Positions 1-9,127 of a stretch of 64,000 nucleotides of DNA are shown piece after piece (position 1 is the first letter of the stretch; the number at the start of each line of letters is the position of its first letter). Origin of the DNA: Rickettsia endosymbiont of Ceutorhynchus obstrictus (GTDB lineage: Bacteria; Pseudomonadota; Alphaproteobacteria; Rickettsiales; Rickettsiaceae); assembly GCF_964026565.1 (NCBI RefSeq), contig NZ_OZ032162.1, positions 806,001-870,000 of the forward strand, written 5' to 3'. The translations under genes were made by a program, and so were the position numbers. The notes beneath the pieces were generated by a model. That model made no database searches. It was not told where the DNA came from and was given only the letters and a program-made list of their open reading frames with translations.

Positions 1-511
1 CTGTTTCATGAGCTAAATATTCTACCTTAACTTTTGCTATTCCTTGCTTTTTAAATTTTAAAATTTCAGCGGCTTTTTCCGAAACATCTACAATGCGATT
101 CTTTTTAAAAGGACCTCGGTCATTGACCATAAGTATCACGGATTTATTATTAGCTTGATTAGTTACTTTAATAAGGCAAGGCAAGGGCAGGGTTTTGTGG
201 GCTGCCGTTAATAGGTTTTTGTTATATTTATCTCCATTGGCAGTTTTTTTACCGTGAAATCCACCTTTAGTGCCGTACCAGGAAGCTATGCCTAGCTGGG
301 TATATGATTTATTAGGGCTTTGAGGTTTATAAGTCTTACCCTTTATTTTATAGCTTTTTCCGACTTTATAGTGTCCTTGATAACTTAAATTGTGAGGATC
401 ATCTTTTGAGAGGTTTTTATATAGATGTTGTTTTGAAGTATTACAGCTTACAAGTCCAAAACATAGGATCAAAAAAATTAATAATTTTAATTTATTATAA
501 GTTACTATCAT
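1..511 (-). CDS. rlpA: RlpA family septal ring lipoprotein (3' part outside window)
   Basis: I translated this minus-strand reading frame by hand. It starts with ATG at 511 and runs off the window edge. The first ~24 residues form a lipoprotein signal with lipobox LVSC. A double-psi beta-barrel follows, with the RlpA motifs [18 protein letters not shown] and [16 protein letters not shown], including the conserved Asp of NDRGP. RlpA proteins bind denuded glycan and, in some bacteria, act as lytic transglycosylases at the septum. The start overlaps the end of the BON lipoprotein gene by 17 bp, so it is the third gene of a minus-strand unit yciB-BON-rlpA. Whether a SPOR domain follows cannot be seen. 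Confidence 0.9.
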   Translation of the reverse strand, partial: MIVTYNKLKLLIFLILCFGLVSCNTSKQHLYKNLSKDDPHNLSYQGHYKVGKSYKIKGKTYKPQSPNKSYTQLGIASWYGTKGGFHGKKTANGDKYNKNLLTAAHKTLPLPCLIKVTNQANNKSVILMVNDRGPFKKNRIVDVSEKAAEILKFKKQGIAKVKVEYLAHET

Positions 512-1121
512 CTATATCATTATTTTCGTTAGTATCGGAAAAATTATTCATTATTTTAACATAACAGACTACTTTCTCAACGCCTTTTATTTTTGATGAA
601 ATAGCAGATATTTTTGCTAATTCTTCTTCTGACCTAGCAATACCGAATAAATATACAATATTATTTACGGTAAGAACTGTATAATTTGCAAATTTTATAT
701 CTTTTCTAACTAAAGTTTTCGTTTTAATCTGCGTGGTTATAAGGCTGTCTCTGGTATATTGCACTAAATCAAAGTGATTGCTTTTTTTATTAACTTTAAG
801 CTCATTAATAACTTCTTTAACTCCTTTTTGATTCCAAGCAATTTCTATTGCTTTCAAAGCATCTTCTTCTTTTTCTATATTTCCGGTAAATAATACTCGT
901 GCTTGTGACACTTCTACCTTAATTTTTGCGCCTAACTCCTTAAAGTTATTTTTAATGAGTGCTGTTTTAATTGCCGCCGAGATTTTGGAGTCATTGATTG
1001 TTTCCGACATTGGCTGATCTTTTGAAGCGGCAATACCGGTAGTAGTTGCAGCGGTAAAGATTGCCGGTAAACAACCGCTTAGCGTAAGAGATAAAAACAT
1101 GATTATTAAAATTTTTTGCAT
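495..1121 (-). CDS. BON-domain lipoprotein (OsmY/DolP-like)
   Basis: A 208-residue outer-membrane-type lipoprotein. The signal peptide ends in lipobox LSGC at residues 14-17. Two BON-like alpha/beta modules follow, roughly residues 40-110 and 118-190; the second contains [16 protein letters not shown] and the typical GVEKVV end. BON proteins such as DolP (YraP) bind phospholipid and support outer-membrane integrity. The gene begins 2 bp after the yciB stop and overlaps rlpA, so the three are probably cotranscribed. The Asn/Asp-rich tail is not conserved in the family as I know it. Confidence 0.85.
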   Translation of the reverse strand: MQKILIIMFLSLTLSGCLPAIFTAATTTGIAASKDQPMSETINDSKISAAIKTALIKNNFKELGAKIKVEVSQARVLFTGNIEKEEDALKAIEIAWNQKGVKEVINELKVNKKSNHFDLVQYTRDSLITTQIKTKTLVRKDIKFANYTVLTVNNIVYLFGIARSEEELAKISAISSKIKGVEKVVCYVKIMNNFSDTNENNDIDDSNL

Positions 1122-1123
1122 AA

Positions 1124-1666
1124 TTATAATTTTTTATCAGGTAATTTGTTTCTTAACAAGTAAGGTATTTGTAATAAAATAACTATAAGAGTAATCGGGA
1201 TTACCCCAAATACTTTGAATTTTACCCATGTTACTTCCGTAAAGTTACGCCAAACTATTTCATTAATTACGGCCATGACAAAGAAAAATCCGGCGGCTCT
1301 GTAGCTTAAAGTAATCCAGCTTTCTTCTTTAAGCTGAATTATACTTTCTAAAGCATATTTAATAAAGGGATTTTTTCTTATACCGCTCATAAGAAAAATA
1401 ATACCGAAAATAATATATAAGATAGTCGGTTTTATTTTTATATACATCGAATTGCCGCTAATTAACGTGATACTACCGGAAACAAGTAAAACACTTGCAG
1501 AAATTAGCGATAATTTAGATACTTTCCCGTCGATAAAATAACAAAGAGTGATACAAATAATAGCGGTGATAAGCATATACAAAGTAGCATTTTGTATACC
1601 GCCGCCATAAAAAAATCCGACAAAAAATGCTATTACGGGACCGATTTCTGATAATAATTTGAACAT
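1124..1666 (-). CDS. yciB: Septation protein A / YciB family inner-membrane protein
   Basis: A 180-residue protein with about five hydrophobic segments. It has the family hallmarks: an N-terminal LLSEIGPVIAFFVGF, a central KPTILYIIFGIIFL, and a C-terminal half with WITLSYRAAGFFFVMAVINE and a WVKFKVFG motif. Length fits the family (about 180). YciB/IspZ is linked to cell-envelope synthesis and intracellular septation through interaction with the elongasome and divisome. It is first in the minus-strand unit with the BON lipoprotein and rlpA, consistent with an envelope or division role. Confidence 0.92.
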   Translation of the reverse strand: MFKLLSEIGPVIAFFVGFFYGGGIQNATLYMLITAIICITLCYFIDGKVSKLSLISASVLLVSGSITLISGNSMYIKIKPTILYIIFGIIFLMSGIRKNPFIKYALESIIQLKEESWITLSYRAAGFFFVMAVINEIVWRNFTEVTWVKFKVFGVIPITLIVILLQIPYLLRNKLPDKKL

Positions 1667-1756
1667 ATAATATTTTTAATGTGTTTAGAATAAATTTATT
1701 CTATGTGTAATAAGTAATGAAAATAAACCTTCGTGATGTCATTCCTGCAACGGTGC

Positions 1757-1951
1757 GGCGTTGTTGCATGGCTCGAAAATTAATAAAAAACTTGTCATTG
1801 CGAAGCCACGAAGTGGCTGCGGCAATCCAGGCTATCCCGAATGTAATGAGGGATTTAATGAGAATGCTAAACAAGTTTAGCATATCTGGATTGCAGCAAT
1901 GGCATAAATGCCTCCTCGCAATGACGATTCCGGTAGCCATGCAATAACGCT
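1757..1951. repeat. MITE-like repeat with IS5-type ends (family 2)
   Basis: The left end GGCGTTGTTGCATGGCTCG and the right end AGCCATGCAATAACGCT are inverted. They match the termini of the IS5-family element at 21474 and 56709. The interior holds a Rickettsia palindrome beginning gtcattgcgaag and ending ctcgcaatgac. Short open frames over it on both strands are repeat-derived, not genes. No clear target duplication is visible. Confidence 0.65.
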
Positions 1952-1993
1952 AGTATAATGCCGGAATGACCTCTTCCGGCATTATTCCTTAAA

Positions 1994-2815
1994 CTAGCGC
2001 GAAAACTTCGTATATTTTAATTTTATTTGTATTAAAATATTAATTAAACCTATAGTGAAAAAATAAGCCACAACTTGTAAACCGTTTGGTCTTGCAATGT
2101 AACCGGTAACAATATGTAATACCTTGCCTGTTATACTCTTATCAGAGATTAACCAAGAGCTATCCCAAAGCTGATCGGATAAAAACATAATTAGACCTGA
2201 GGAGGTTAAGATACCGGCGGCACTTGCCGCAAAACCTCCGGCGATCAGCATTAATAAGATAGTAGAAACTTTAAAAATATATCTTTGATTAGCAATTTTT
2301 ATTAACCCGAAATATATTATTAAACCAACTAAAAATCCGGTTGTTGTACCTATGATAACTCCTTGTAAATAAACGCTGCTAGTAAGTGTTTCAATTGAAG
2401 AGATACTATATACTAAAATAATAATTTCTGCTCCCTCGCGTAAAATAGTGCTGGCAACAAGTAAAACCAGCATTATATAACTGCCGCTCCCGTCGCTAAT
2501 TTTTGCGGATAAATCATTAAGATGTAGCTTTACTTTAATACCGTAACCTTGCATCCAAATTATCGTCCAGCTAATTAAGATAGTAGTTAATATCATGATA
2601 CAGGAGTCAAACAGCTCGTCACCCATCCCTCCAAAGGATAAAGATATTTTACGAGTGAAAAATGCAAAAATTGAGGCACATACTACTCCAAGCATGATGC
2701 CGGCAATAATATATAAACGTGATTTCTCTATTTGCTTTGTTACGGCAAGTATTACTCCAAGTAATAAAGATATTTCTAAACATTCACGAAATACAATTAA
2801 AGCAATTTTAAACAT
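1994..2815 (-). CDS. FTR1 family iron permease
   Basis: A 273-residue polytopic membrane protein with about seven hydrophobic segments. Both FTR1/EfeU signature motifs of the R-E-x-x-E type are present: RECLE near residue 10 and REGAE in the middle, each within a membrane segment. These glutamates carry iron through the membrane in the family. Fourteen bases upstream lies a cupredoxin-domain gene, a pairing seen in EfeUO-like iron uptake. There is no EfeB peroxidase here. Transport of ferrous or ferric iron across the inner membrane is inferred. Confidence 0.92.
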   Translation of the reverse strand: MFKIALIVFRECLEISLLLGVILAVTKQIEKSRLYIIAGIMLGVVCASIFAFFTRKISLSFGGMGDELFDSCIMILTTILISWTIIWMQGYGIKVKLHLNDLSAKISDGSGSYIMLVLLVASTILREGAEIIILVYSISSIETLTSSVYLQGVIIGTTTGFLVGLIIYFGLIKIANQRYIFKVSTILLMLIAGGFAASAAGILTSSGLIMFLSDQLWDSSWLISDKSITGKVLHIVTGYIARPNGLQVVAYFFTIGLINILIQIKLKYTKFSR

Positions 2816-2829
2816 TTTATACCTTACAT

Positions 2830-3195
2830 CTAATTAACAATAAGACAGCCTTGAGCAGTTTCTTGATGGAAATCACCGAAAAAATCGTATCTTCCGGAGG
2901 CTAAAGGTGCAAGTATAATATTTATAGAGGAGTTAGGCATTACTATTCTTTCTCGATGGAGATCATTACTTTCAAATTCTTCTACTATATCATCCTGGTT
3001 ATGAATAACTAACAGTAATTTCGTATTTTTAGGTACTTCAATCAGATTGGGAGTAAATTTATGATTTTTTATAATAATATTTACTTCTAATATCTCTTCT
3101 TTAGTATCTTTACTAGGATGCTTATTTATAGCGATAATTATAATTATTACTAGTAAAAAACCTATTGAACTTAATAATAAAATAATATTTCTCAT
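2830..3195 (-). CDS. Membrane-anchored cupredoxin-domain protein (EfeO-like)
   Basis: 121 residues. An N-terminal hydrophobic segment (about 2-24) probably acts as signal or anchor. A small cupredoxin-like beta-sandwich follows, with KFTPNLIEVPKNTKLLLVIHN and YDFFGDFHQETAQGCLIV. The latter resembles the periplasmic EfeO cupredoxin domain, but the canonical Cys-x(n)-His-x(n)-Met copper loop is not clearly complete. The gene lies 14 bp before the FTR1 permease, so it probably captures or oxidises iron for that permease. That role is inferred from context. Confidence 0.8.
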   Translation of the reverse strand: MRNIILLLSSIGFLLVIIIIIAINKHPSKDTKEEILEVNIIIKNHKFTPNLIEVPKNTKLLLVIHNQDDIVEEFESNDLHRERIVMPNSSINIILAPLASGRYDFFGDFHQETAQGCLIVN

Positions 3196-3216
3196 GTAAG
3201 TACCTATAAAAAAAAT

Positions 3217-3327
3217 TTAGCCGGCAATTTTTATTAAGGAGACAAAATACACTAATATAACCATAATGACAAGAATAGTTAACAAAATATAATTCTTTTG
3301 TTTTTGAATATTTTTTTTAAAAGGCAT
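3217..3327 (-). CDS. Small single-pass membrane protein (36 aa)
   Basis: Found by hand translation. ATG at 3327, TAA at 3217-3219. A basic N-terminus (PFKKNIQKQKN) is followed by one hydrophobic helix and a short KIAG end. The pattern K-N-hydrophobic-LVYFVSLIKIAG resembles the tiny protein encoded beside ctaB/ctaG in cytochrome c oxidase operons of many alphaproteobacteria. That similarity is from memory and unconfirmed. It lies 21 bp upstream of the cupredoxin gene and could be first in that transcript. Confidence 0.55.
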   Translation of the reverse strand: MPFKKNIQKQKNYILLTILVIMVILVYFVSLIKIAG

Positions 3328-3351
3328 ATTTTTTATTATTTTATGTTCTAC

Positions 3352-3690
3352 TTAGGTTATTACAAGTACGGTGTCATACCGTGGCTTGACCACGGTATCC
3401 AGAAAAATCTTAGTAAAAAGACTGGATACCGTGGTCAAGCCCACTACTGTACGAACGTTTAAATAAAGAGGTAAAAATTCTGTCATTCCGTGGCTACGAC
3501 CACGGAATCCAGCTTTATAATATCATAAAAAGATTCTAAAATAAGTCTAATATGGCTTTATTTTCCTGGATGCCGTGATCAAGTCACGGCATGACACAGC
3601 CTTTTTTCAACGTTCGTACAGTAGTGGGTCAAGCCACGGCATGACACCGAAACACTTTGCAAAAATTCGAGCCATACAACAACGCCTTGC
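3352..3690. repeat. Palindromic repeat element interrupted by MITE family 1
   Basis: It matches, from ggttattacaagtacggtgtc to the inverted end tcgagccatacaacaacgcc, the intact element at 20053-20225. A 185-bp element is inserted at 3442 together with a duplicated ggtcaagcc. Its left terminus (the GTTGTTGCATGGCT end) is missing. The gap 3328-3733 holds nothing else recognisable. Confidence 0.7.
3442..3626 (+). mobile_element. MITE family 1, copy 1 (185 bp)
   Basis: An 18-bp perfect terminal inverted repeat, CACTACTGTACGAACGTT, bounds the element. A 9-bp target duplication, ggtcaagcc, lies at 3433-3441 and 3627-3635. No coding capacity. The interior carries two hairpin-forming palindromes. 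The uninterrupted paralogue at 20053-20225 shows the empty site. Confidence 0.88.
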
Positions 3691-3733
3691 TTACGCGGGA
3701 ATGACATCGAGGCGTATGACATTTTTTTCTTTT

Positions 3734-4726
3734 TTACGGTTTAAAATTATTTAACTCAAGCATTAAATATTCCTCCAAGGGTAATGAGTCATTAGAAATG
3801 ACTTTATTTAAATTCGATCCCGTAGCTTTAAAAGTTTTGCCTTTAGCAATTACTGTTCTAGTTCCTACCGGCACTTTGCCGTGAAGAGCATATGAAAAAA
3901 TTAAGGGATAAGTAATATCGCCTATTTTCATATCAATTTTTTTCTGCAATAGCTTTGAATCATATAATATTTTACCGTCTGATAAACGAGTGATTTTTGC
4001 ATCAAAGACTATTTTTTCTCCGCATAATAAAGGCAGCCGATAAGCTATTTCATCATCAAACACTTTTACTTCATTACTTTGTATAAAGTTTTGCGGTAAT
4101 ATAGATTTTAATACAACATTCAGCCTATACGGACTGTTTGGGTCAATATTTTTACTTTGGTATTCTTGATTATAATAGGCATATTTTACCGGAATAATTG
4201 CCTCTCTTGCTTGACCGACCATCATGCCGACAATTACGCTATCCATCCCCGGTAATATAGCTCTTGAACCTAAAGTAAAAGTCTTGGTGTCTTCGGTAAG
4301 TAAATTATTATCAATATCGGATAATTGATAATATACCGTTACGACATGACCGCAAGAAGCAGGACCGATATTACCGTTACCGATAGTATTAATTTTAAAT
4401 AACGGCGTGATTAAATCTTTATGCACTTCTATTGTATAATTCTCAGTATCAAGCGGTTTATTTAACGGCTGCAGAAGATTTTCAAAAAATACTCTTCCTT
4501 CTTCGGTTTTAAGGGCATTTATTATTACTTTTGAAATGGTTTTTTCAATTAAATTACCGGTTAACGGATTATTCGGTTCAGCATGATCTGGCGGCCGGTT
4601 TTCAGAAGTAAGGTTATTGACGGTTGTTTGTTCTTTTTGATTATTATCTAAAGAAGATGATGTTTTCATCTTTACAATGTTGTAAAGTATTAACATTACA
4701 ATTATTAGAGTTAAAAATTTTTGCAT
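3734..4726 (-). CDS. Membrane-anchored FKBP-type peptidyl-prolyl isomerase
   Basis: 330 residues. An N-terminal signal anchor (about 3-18) is followed by a low-complexity linker. An FKBP module lies at about 120-210: [11 protein letters not shown], then [20 protein letters not shown] and [12 protein letters not shown], the usual FKBP flap and active-site strand. A second, more divergent FKBP-like module lies at about 222-320 and contains [20 protein letters not shown] and [11 protein letters not shown]. Such proteins isomerise prolyl bonds or chaperone proteins in the periplasm. The two-module layout with one degenerate copy is notable. The gene stands alone between repeats. Confidence 0.85.
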   Translation of the reverse strand: MQKFLTLIIVMLILYNIVKMKTSSSLDNNQKEQTTVNNLTSENRPPDHAEPNNPLTGNLIEKTISKVIINALKTEEGRVFFENLLQPLNKPLDTENYTIEVHKDLITPLFKINTIGNGNIGPASCGHVVTVYYQLSDIDNNLLTEDTKTFTLGSRAILPGMDSVIVGMMVGQAREAIIPVKYAYYNQEYQSKNIDPNSPYRLNVVLKSILPQNFIQSNEVKVFDDEIAYRLPLLCGEKIVFDAKITRLSDGKILYDSKLLQKKIDMKIGDITYPLIFSYALHGKVPVGTRTVIAKGKTFKATGSNLNKVISNDSLPLEEYLMLELNNFKP

Positions 4727-4855
4727 AGCATTAAAGATTTAAGAATTAATGTTTTATGTATATTAACAATCAATAATCAATTGATCAACAAACAAATAAA
4801 AATTATACTTAAAATTAATTTGATTAACGTAATTAATTGATCTACTAATTAAAGT

Positions 4856-5050
4856 AGCGTTGTTGCATGGCTCGATAAAATAGCAGTATGTCATTTCCGC
4901 GCAGGCGGGAATCTAGAAAAATTATAGTCATGCTGAACTTGTTTCAGCATCTCTTTATAGTAGATCCTGAAATAAATTCAGGATGACGCATAGAATGGAT
5001 TCCCGTTTTCACGGGAATGACATCAAAAATTCGAGCCATGCAACAACGCT
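4856..5050. mobile_element. MITE family 2 copy with 9-bp target duplication
   Basis: 195 bp. The perfect inverted termini are AGCGTTGTTGCATGGCTCGA at the left and its complement at the right. The element is flanked by a 9-bp duplication, aattaaagt (4847-4855 and 5051-5059). The termini match the ends of the IS5-type element at 21474-22623. The interior contains the palindrome with gcgcaggcgggaatc and atgctgaacttgtttcagcat. Confidence 0.82.
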
Positions 5051-5087
5051 AATTAAAGTTTAATCAACACAATCAAAGTGGTAAAAC

Positions 5088-5705
5088 GTGAAAAATTTTT
5101 TATTTTGTTTACTTTGTTTTTTGGCAGTTAACATATTTGCCGCTACGCCTCAATTTTATAGTAATAACCTTAATCATTGTAAGATTACTAGAAATATATT
5201 AAATGATTATGAACCGAAAGTTTTTGAATCCACCAATAACTTACTTCGTAAAACAGGTCAATTATCTAAATATAACGGCGAAAAAATTTTAATAAAGGGT
5301 AGGGTGCTGGATCAGAATTGTGTACCGGTGTCAGATGCAAAAGTATATTTATGGCAAGCCGGGCAAGACGGAAGATATCCGTATGAGCCTTTGCGGTTGC
5401 GGGTCGATAAAAAAAGATTCTACGCTAATAGTAATTCAAGCTTTACCGGCTCCGGTACTGCTACTACTAATAACAAAGGAGAATATTATTTTATTAGTAT
5501 GTTATCTCCCCGTTTTAAGAATGCAAATATTAGAGTGGAACATTCTAGCCTTAAGACTTTGCAAACACGATTAGAATTATCTGATAAAAATATTTGTGAA
5601 TGTGAGTGCGGTGAAATGAATCCGGATTTATTTACTGCAGAACAAGAAATAAAAGCATATTGCTTTGATTTGGTATTGCAAGGTACTACTTTAAAGAGGT
5701 ATTGA
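5088..5705 (+). CDS. Secreted intradiol dioxygenase-like protein (PcaH-like fold)
   Basis: 205 residues with a cleavable signal peptide (about 1-18, ending IFAA). The core resembles the beta-sandwich of protocatechuate 3,4-dioxygenase: [20 protein letters not shown] at about 70-90, then [13 protein letters not shown]. The Fe(III) ligands of real intradiol enzymes are two Tyr and two His in a PHIH-type motif. Here the corresponding stretch reads [10 protein letters not shown], so at least one His ligand appears lost. Catalysis is therefore doubtful; a binding or structural role is possible. Cysteines near the C-terminus (NICECECGE) fit a periplasmic protein. It is flanked by repeats, with no operon partners. 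Confidence 0.7.
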   Translation: MKNFLFCLLCFLAVNIFAATPQFYSNNLNHCKITRNILNDYEPKVFESTNNLLRKTGQLSKYNGEKILIKGRVLDQNCVPVSDAKVYLWQAGQDGRYPYEPLRLRVDKKRFYANSNSSFTGSGTATTNNKGEYYFISMLSPRFKNANIRVEHSSLKTLQTRLELSDKNICECECGEMNPDLFTAEQEIKAYCFDLVLQGTTLKRY

Positions 5706-5742
5706 TAGAGAGTACGGATAAAAGGTATTTATAAAGCCGAAT

Positions 5743-5889
5743 CGTCATTGCTAGGAGATGCGAAGCATCGACGTGGCAATCCAGTTAAATATACTTTTAT
5801 GCTAAATTTATTTAGCATTTTAATTAAATCCCGAATGTAATTCGGGATAGCCTGGATTGCCGCACTCCTTTCAGTCGTTCGCAATGACG
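5743..5889. repeat. Palindromic Rickettsia repeat
   Basis: An inverted-repeat unit begins gtcattgctagg, contains ggcaatccag and cctggattgcc, and ends cgcaatgac. It fills the gap before tlpA. The rest of that gap, to 5995, holds nothing recognisable apart from AT-rich sequence. Confidence 0.65.
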
Positions 5890-5995
5890 TTTGTGTAAGC
5901 TACTCAAGATATTTCTGTTTGTTGAGGAATTTCTAGCGGTTTTTTGATACCGCAACTACTTAATATTGTCGATATTAATAATAAAAAAAGTAAAA

Positions 5996-6760
5996 ATGTT
6001 TTCATTAAAATCTCGTAAAACTATAAAAAATACTTTTATTTATATGATTTTGAAAAATTATAGTAAATACTTTTTTGTTATTATAGCGAGCTTATTGTTA
6101 ACTACAACTAGCTTTGCCTCTTCCCAGTCCGGTAAACCTACTATAAAATTTTTAAACGGCTCAAATGTTCCGGATAACGTAATATTTTTTGATGAAGAAA
6201 AAAATCAATATTCTCTTGATCAGTTTGAAGGAAAAACTATATTATTAGTATTTTGGGCAACTTGGTGTGCGGCATGTATTAAAGAAATGCCCGACCTTGA
6301 TATTTTACAAAAAGATTTTAGAAAATTACCTTTTGAGGTAATACCCGTATCGGAGGATTATCAAGGGATAAAAGTTATCCAAGAACATTTTAAAAGCTAT
6401 CAAATAAGATATTTACCGATTTTTCACGATTATAAAAATCAATTATTTAAAGCATTTGCAATTGTAGGAATACCGACTAGTATATTAATAACTTCGGACG
6501 GAAAAAAAATAGCTAGTTTTACCGGTAATACAAATTGGCATGACGAAAAAATTAGAGAGATTATTTTATCCAATATTCCGGGAAATTATCCTGATCCAAA
6601 AAATAGTTATAATGAAGGGTCTCTTAATCAGCCTGCTAAGCCTTTAAAATCCGTGCAAAAAGGCACGGTCAAAAAATCTATAAATCAAGATGAGTCAGAA
6701 AAATCAACTTCGGATGAAGAATTTACTTCAGAAGATAAAAAAGAGCAAAATAATGAATGA
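5996..6760 (+). CDS. tlpA: TlpA-like thiol:disulfide thioredoxin-fold protein
   Basis: The frame is open from 5966, but the first ATG is 5996 (254 residues) and another lies at 6044. A membrane-spanning segment or signal near YFFVIIASLLLTTTSFAS leads into a thioredoxin fold with active site WATWCAACIKEMP (CxxC). A cis-Pro motif VGIPTSILI follows. The acidic, Ser/Lys-rich tail (about the last 50 residues) is low complexity. Such proteins reduce disulfides in the periplasm, for example during cytochrome maturation. It overlaps the S49 peptidase start by 8 bp, so the two are translationally coupled. Confidence 0.85.
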   Translation: MFSLKSRKTIKNTFIYMILKNYSKYFFVIIASLLLTTTSFASSQSGKPTIKFLNGSNVPDNVIFFDEEKNQYSLDQFEGKTILLVFWATWCAACIKEMPDLDILQKDFRKLPFEVIPVSEDYQGIKVIQEHFKSYQIRYLPIFHDYKNQLFKAFAIVGIPTSILITSDGKKIASFTGNTNWHDEKIREIILSNIPGNYPDPKNSYNEGSLNQPAKPLKSVQKGTVKKSINQDESEKSTSDEEFTSEDKKEQNNE

Positions 6761-7676
6761 AAGAAATAAAAGCGTCGTTGCTAAAGCAGAATTTGAGCCG
6801 ATAATAAGTAAACGTCAAATGAGTAAATTAGAACAATTATTTTCTTTTTTTCCGTCAATTTTTACTAATTCCAAAGATGTTATCGCTGTTCTGCGGCTTG
6901 GTGGGGTGATAGGTAAAGTCAGTACTATGCAGTCAGGGCTTACTTTAGAATCGTTAAATGAATTAATAGAAAAAACTTTTAAAATAAAAAAACTTAAAGC
7001 GGTTTGTTTAGTGATTAATTCACCCGGCGGTGCGCCGGTACAGGCAGAGCTTATTTCCAAACGTATTCGTGAGCTTGCCGAAGAAAATGAAATAAAAATT
7101 TATAGTTTTATAGAAGACGTTGCTGCCTCTGGAGGATACTGGCTGGCTTGCATCGGTGATCAAATATATGCCTCACGTAGTTCTATTATAGGCAGTATCG
7201 GGGTTATAGCAAGCGGGTTTGGTTTTCATGAAGCTATTAGTAAACTTGGAATAGAGCGGCGAATTTATACTGAAGGGACAAATAAAGCAATTTTAGACCC
7301 TTTCCAGCCGATACAAAAAGATGATCTTAAAATAATTAAAAATTTACAAAAGCAAGTTTATGAGCATTTTGTCGATTATGTGAAAAAAAGACGTAAGGGT
7401 AAATTAACCCAAGAAGATGATATTTTATTTAACGGGGAATTTTGGGCAGGACAAATTGCTGTTGATTACGGTTTAATTGACGGTATCAATGATATGTATA
7501 GCGTTATGAAAGAAAAATTCGGTGAAAATATCAAATTTCAATATGTTAGTGCTAAACAGCCGTGGCTTAAAAGAAAATTGGGTATAGTAGGTAAAAATCT
7601 TTCCGAAAATTTTGCTGATTCTTTAGTAGGGGCAATAGAAAATAAACTTATGCAAGATAAGTTTAATATTAAGTAG
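6753..7676 (+). CDS. sppA: S49 family signal peptide peptidase (SppA/SohB-like)
   Basis: The ATG at 6753, overlapping the tlpA stop, gives 307 residues; the frame is open further upstream but that is tlpA sequence. S49 motifs: VINSPGGAPVQAE (about 88-99), nucleophile Ser126 in EDVAASGGYW, IIGSIGVI, and candidate general-base Lys178 in GTNKAILDPF. This is the short single-domain form typical of alphaproteobacteria. The family degrades leftover signal peptides or membrane proteins. No strong N-terminal membrane segment is seen, unlike E. coli SppA. Confidence 0.9.
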   Translation: MNERNKSVVAKAEFEPIISKRQMSKLEQLFSFFPSIFTNSKDVIAVLRLGGVIGKVSTMQSGLTLESLNELIEKTFKIKKLKAVCLVINSPGGAPVQAELISKRIRELAEENEIKIYSFIEDVAASGGYWLACIGDQIYASRSSIIGSIGVIASGFGFHEAISKLGIERRIYTEGTNKAILDPFQPIQKDDLKIIKNLQKQVYEHFVDYVKKRRKGKLTQEDDILFNGEFWAGQIAVDYGLIDGINDMYSVMKEKFGENIKFQYVSAKQPWLKRKLGIVGKNLSENFADSLVGAIENKLMQDKFNIK

Positions 7677-7709
7677 GATTACCCTCAAAGAACTTGATGT
7701 TATTCCGGT

Positions 7710-7970
7710 GTTGTTGCATGGGTGTTGACTTAAGCGATAAAGGTTCATAAAGTCCGTCATTGCGAGGAGGCGTTGTTGCGTAGATAAGTTAAAGCGTGTT
7801 CGATGTCATTCCCGCGCAGGCGGGAATCCGGGAAAAATTATAGTCATGCTGAACTTGTTTCAGCATCTCTTTATAGTAGATCCTGAAATAAATTCAGGAT
7901 GACGCATAGAATGGATTCCCGCCTGCGCGGGAATGACATACGGCACTTTTTTAGAGCCATGCAACAACGC
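7710..7970. repeat. Nested palindromic repeats with IS5-type ends
   Basis: A solo end (gtgttgttgcatggg) at about 7710 is followed by a fragment of the gtcattgcgagg palindrome. Then comes a family-2 MITE, 7768-7970, with ends GGCGTTGTTGCG and GAGCCATGCAACAACGC. Its interior matches the element at 4856-5050, including gaacttgtttcagcatctct. The gap 7677-8079 holds nothing else I recognise. Confidence 0.65.
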
Positions 7971-8079
7971 TTGCAGTGGTGAGCCATGACGTTTGGAGTA
8001 TCCACGCAGGCATTGCCTACTTGCAATGATGTTTAGCTATCGACACGGAACTACCACAATTAAAATTTAGGAAAACCCG

Positions 8080-9099
8080 ATGCTTAACTTTGCTTCTTAT
8101 ATAGATTTACCGCTTATTTGGGGCGGTTTAATTGCTACGGCAATTTGTCTTTATGTTTTATTAGACGGATTTGATTTAGGAATAGGTATATTATTTCCTT
8201 TTGCGCCGACCGATGAATGTCGCCATAAAATGATGAATTCTATAGCGCCTTTTTGGGACGGTAACGAAACATGGTTAATACTCGGAGGAGGAGGGTTGTT
8301 TGCAGCTTTTCCTCTTGCTTATTCAATTCTAATGCCGGCTTTATATATTCCCATTATATTAATGTTACTGGGTTTAATATTCCGCGGCGTGGCTTTTGAA
8401 TTTAGATTTAAAGCTCGCGAAAATCATCGTTATATTTGGGATTATTCTTTTCATTTCGGTTCACTGCTTGCCGCTTTTTGTCAGGGGATAATGCTTGGTA
8501 ATTTTGTGCAGGGAATAGAAGTTAAAGGGCGAGTATTTGCCGGTAACGCTTTTGACTGGTTAACTCCTTTTTCTATAATGACGGGATTTGCCCTTATATG
8601 CGGCTATGCTCTTCTCGGCTCTAGCTGGTTAATAATGAAAACAGCTGATAATACTCAACAATGGGCTCGTAAATCCGCTCTTTATATTTCGTGCTATGTT
8701 GCGCTGTTTATGGGACTCGTTAGTTTATGGGTACCTTTTTTAAATGAGCAAATACATGATCGTTGGTTTAGCATGCCTAATATTTTATATCTTGCAATTA
8801 TTCCTATTTTAACGGCTTTAATATTCTTTAGGTTAATTAAAACTATTCGGGGAGAAAATGACGTACAGCCTTTTATATGCGTAATCCTCTTATTTTTATG
8901 TGGTTATTTGGGTCTTGGTATAAGTATATGGCCGTTTATAGTGCCTTACCGAGTAACTTTAGCACAAGCGGCAGCTGCTCCTGAATCGCAATCTCTGTTA
9001 TTAATCGGTATCGGAATATTTTTACCGGTGATACTTGGTTATACAATTTATTGTTATTATATATTCCGTGGAAAATCGACTCATCACCCAATATATTAA
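8080..9099 (+). CDS. cydB: Cytochrome bd-type quinol oxidase subunit II
   Basis: 339 residues and about eight or nine transmembrane helices. CydB motifs are clear: LDGFDLGIGILFPF near the N-terminus, APFWDGNETWLILGGGGLFAAFP, and GIMLGNFVQG. CydB forms the heterodimer with haem-bearing CydA that oxidises quinol and reduces oxygen without pumping protons. cydA is not next to it: the gene upstream is the S49 peptidase, across 400 bp of repeats. A DUF2474-like small ORF follows, as in several cydAB loci. Confidence 0.95.
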   Translation: MLNFASYIDLPLIWGGLIATAICLYVLLDGFDLGIGILFPFAPTDECRHKMMNSIAPFWDGNETWLILGGGGLFAAFPLAYSILMPALYIPIILMLLGLIFRGVAFEFRFKARENHRYIWDYSFHFGSLLAAFCQGIMLGNFVQGIEVKGRVFAGNAFDWLTPFSIMTGFALICGYALLGSSWLIMKTADNTQQWARKSALYISCYVALFMGLVSLWVPFLNEQIHDRWFSMPNILYLAIIPILTALIFFRLIKTIRGENDVQPFICVILLFLCGYLGLGISIWPFIVPYRVTLAQAAAAPESQSLLLIGIGIFLPVILGYTIYCYYIFRGKSTHHPIY

Positions 9100-9127
9100 G
9101 AAAATACACCTTAAGCTTTTAAAAGTA

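Noticed and set aside
1701..1947. Overlapping short open frames on both strands
   Set aside because: They lie entirely in a MITE-type repeat with termini and palindromes; the same peptides recur at other repeat copies.
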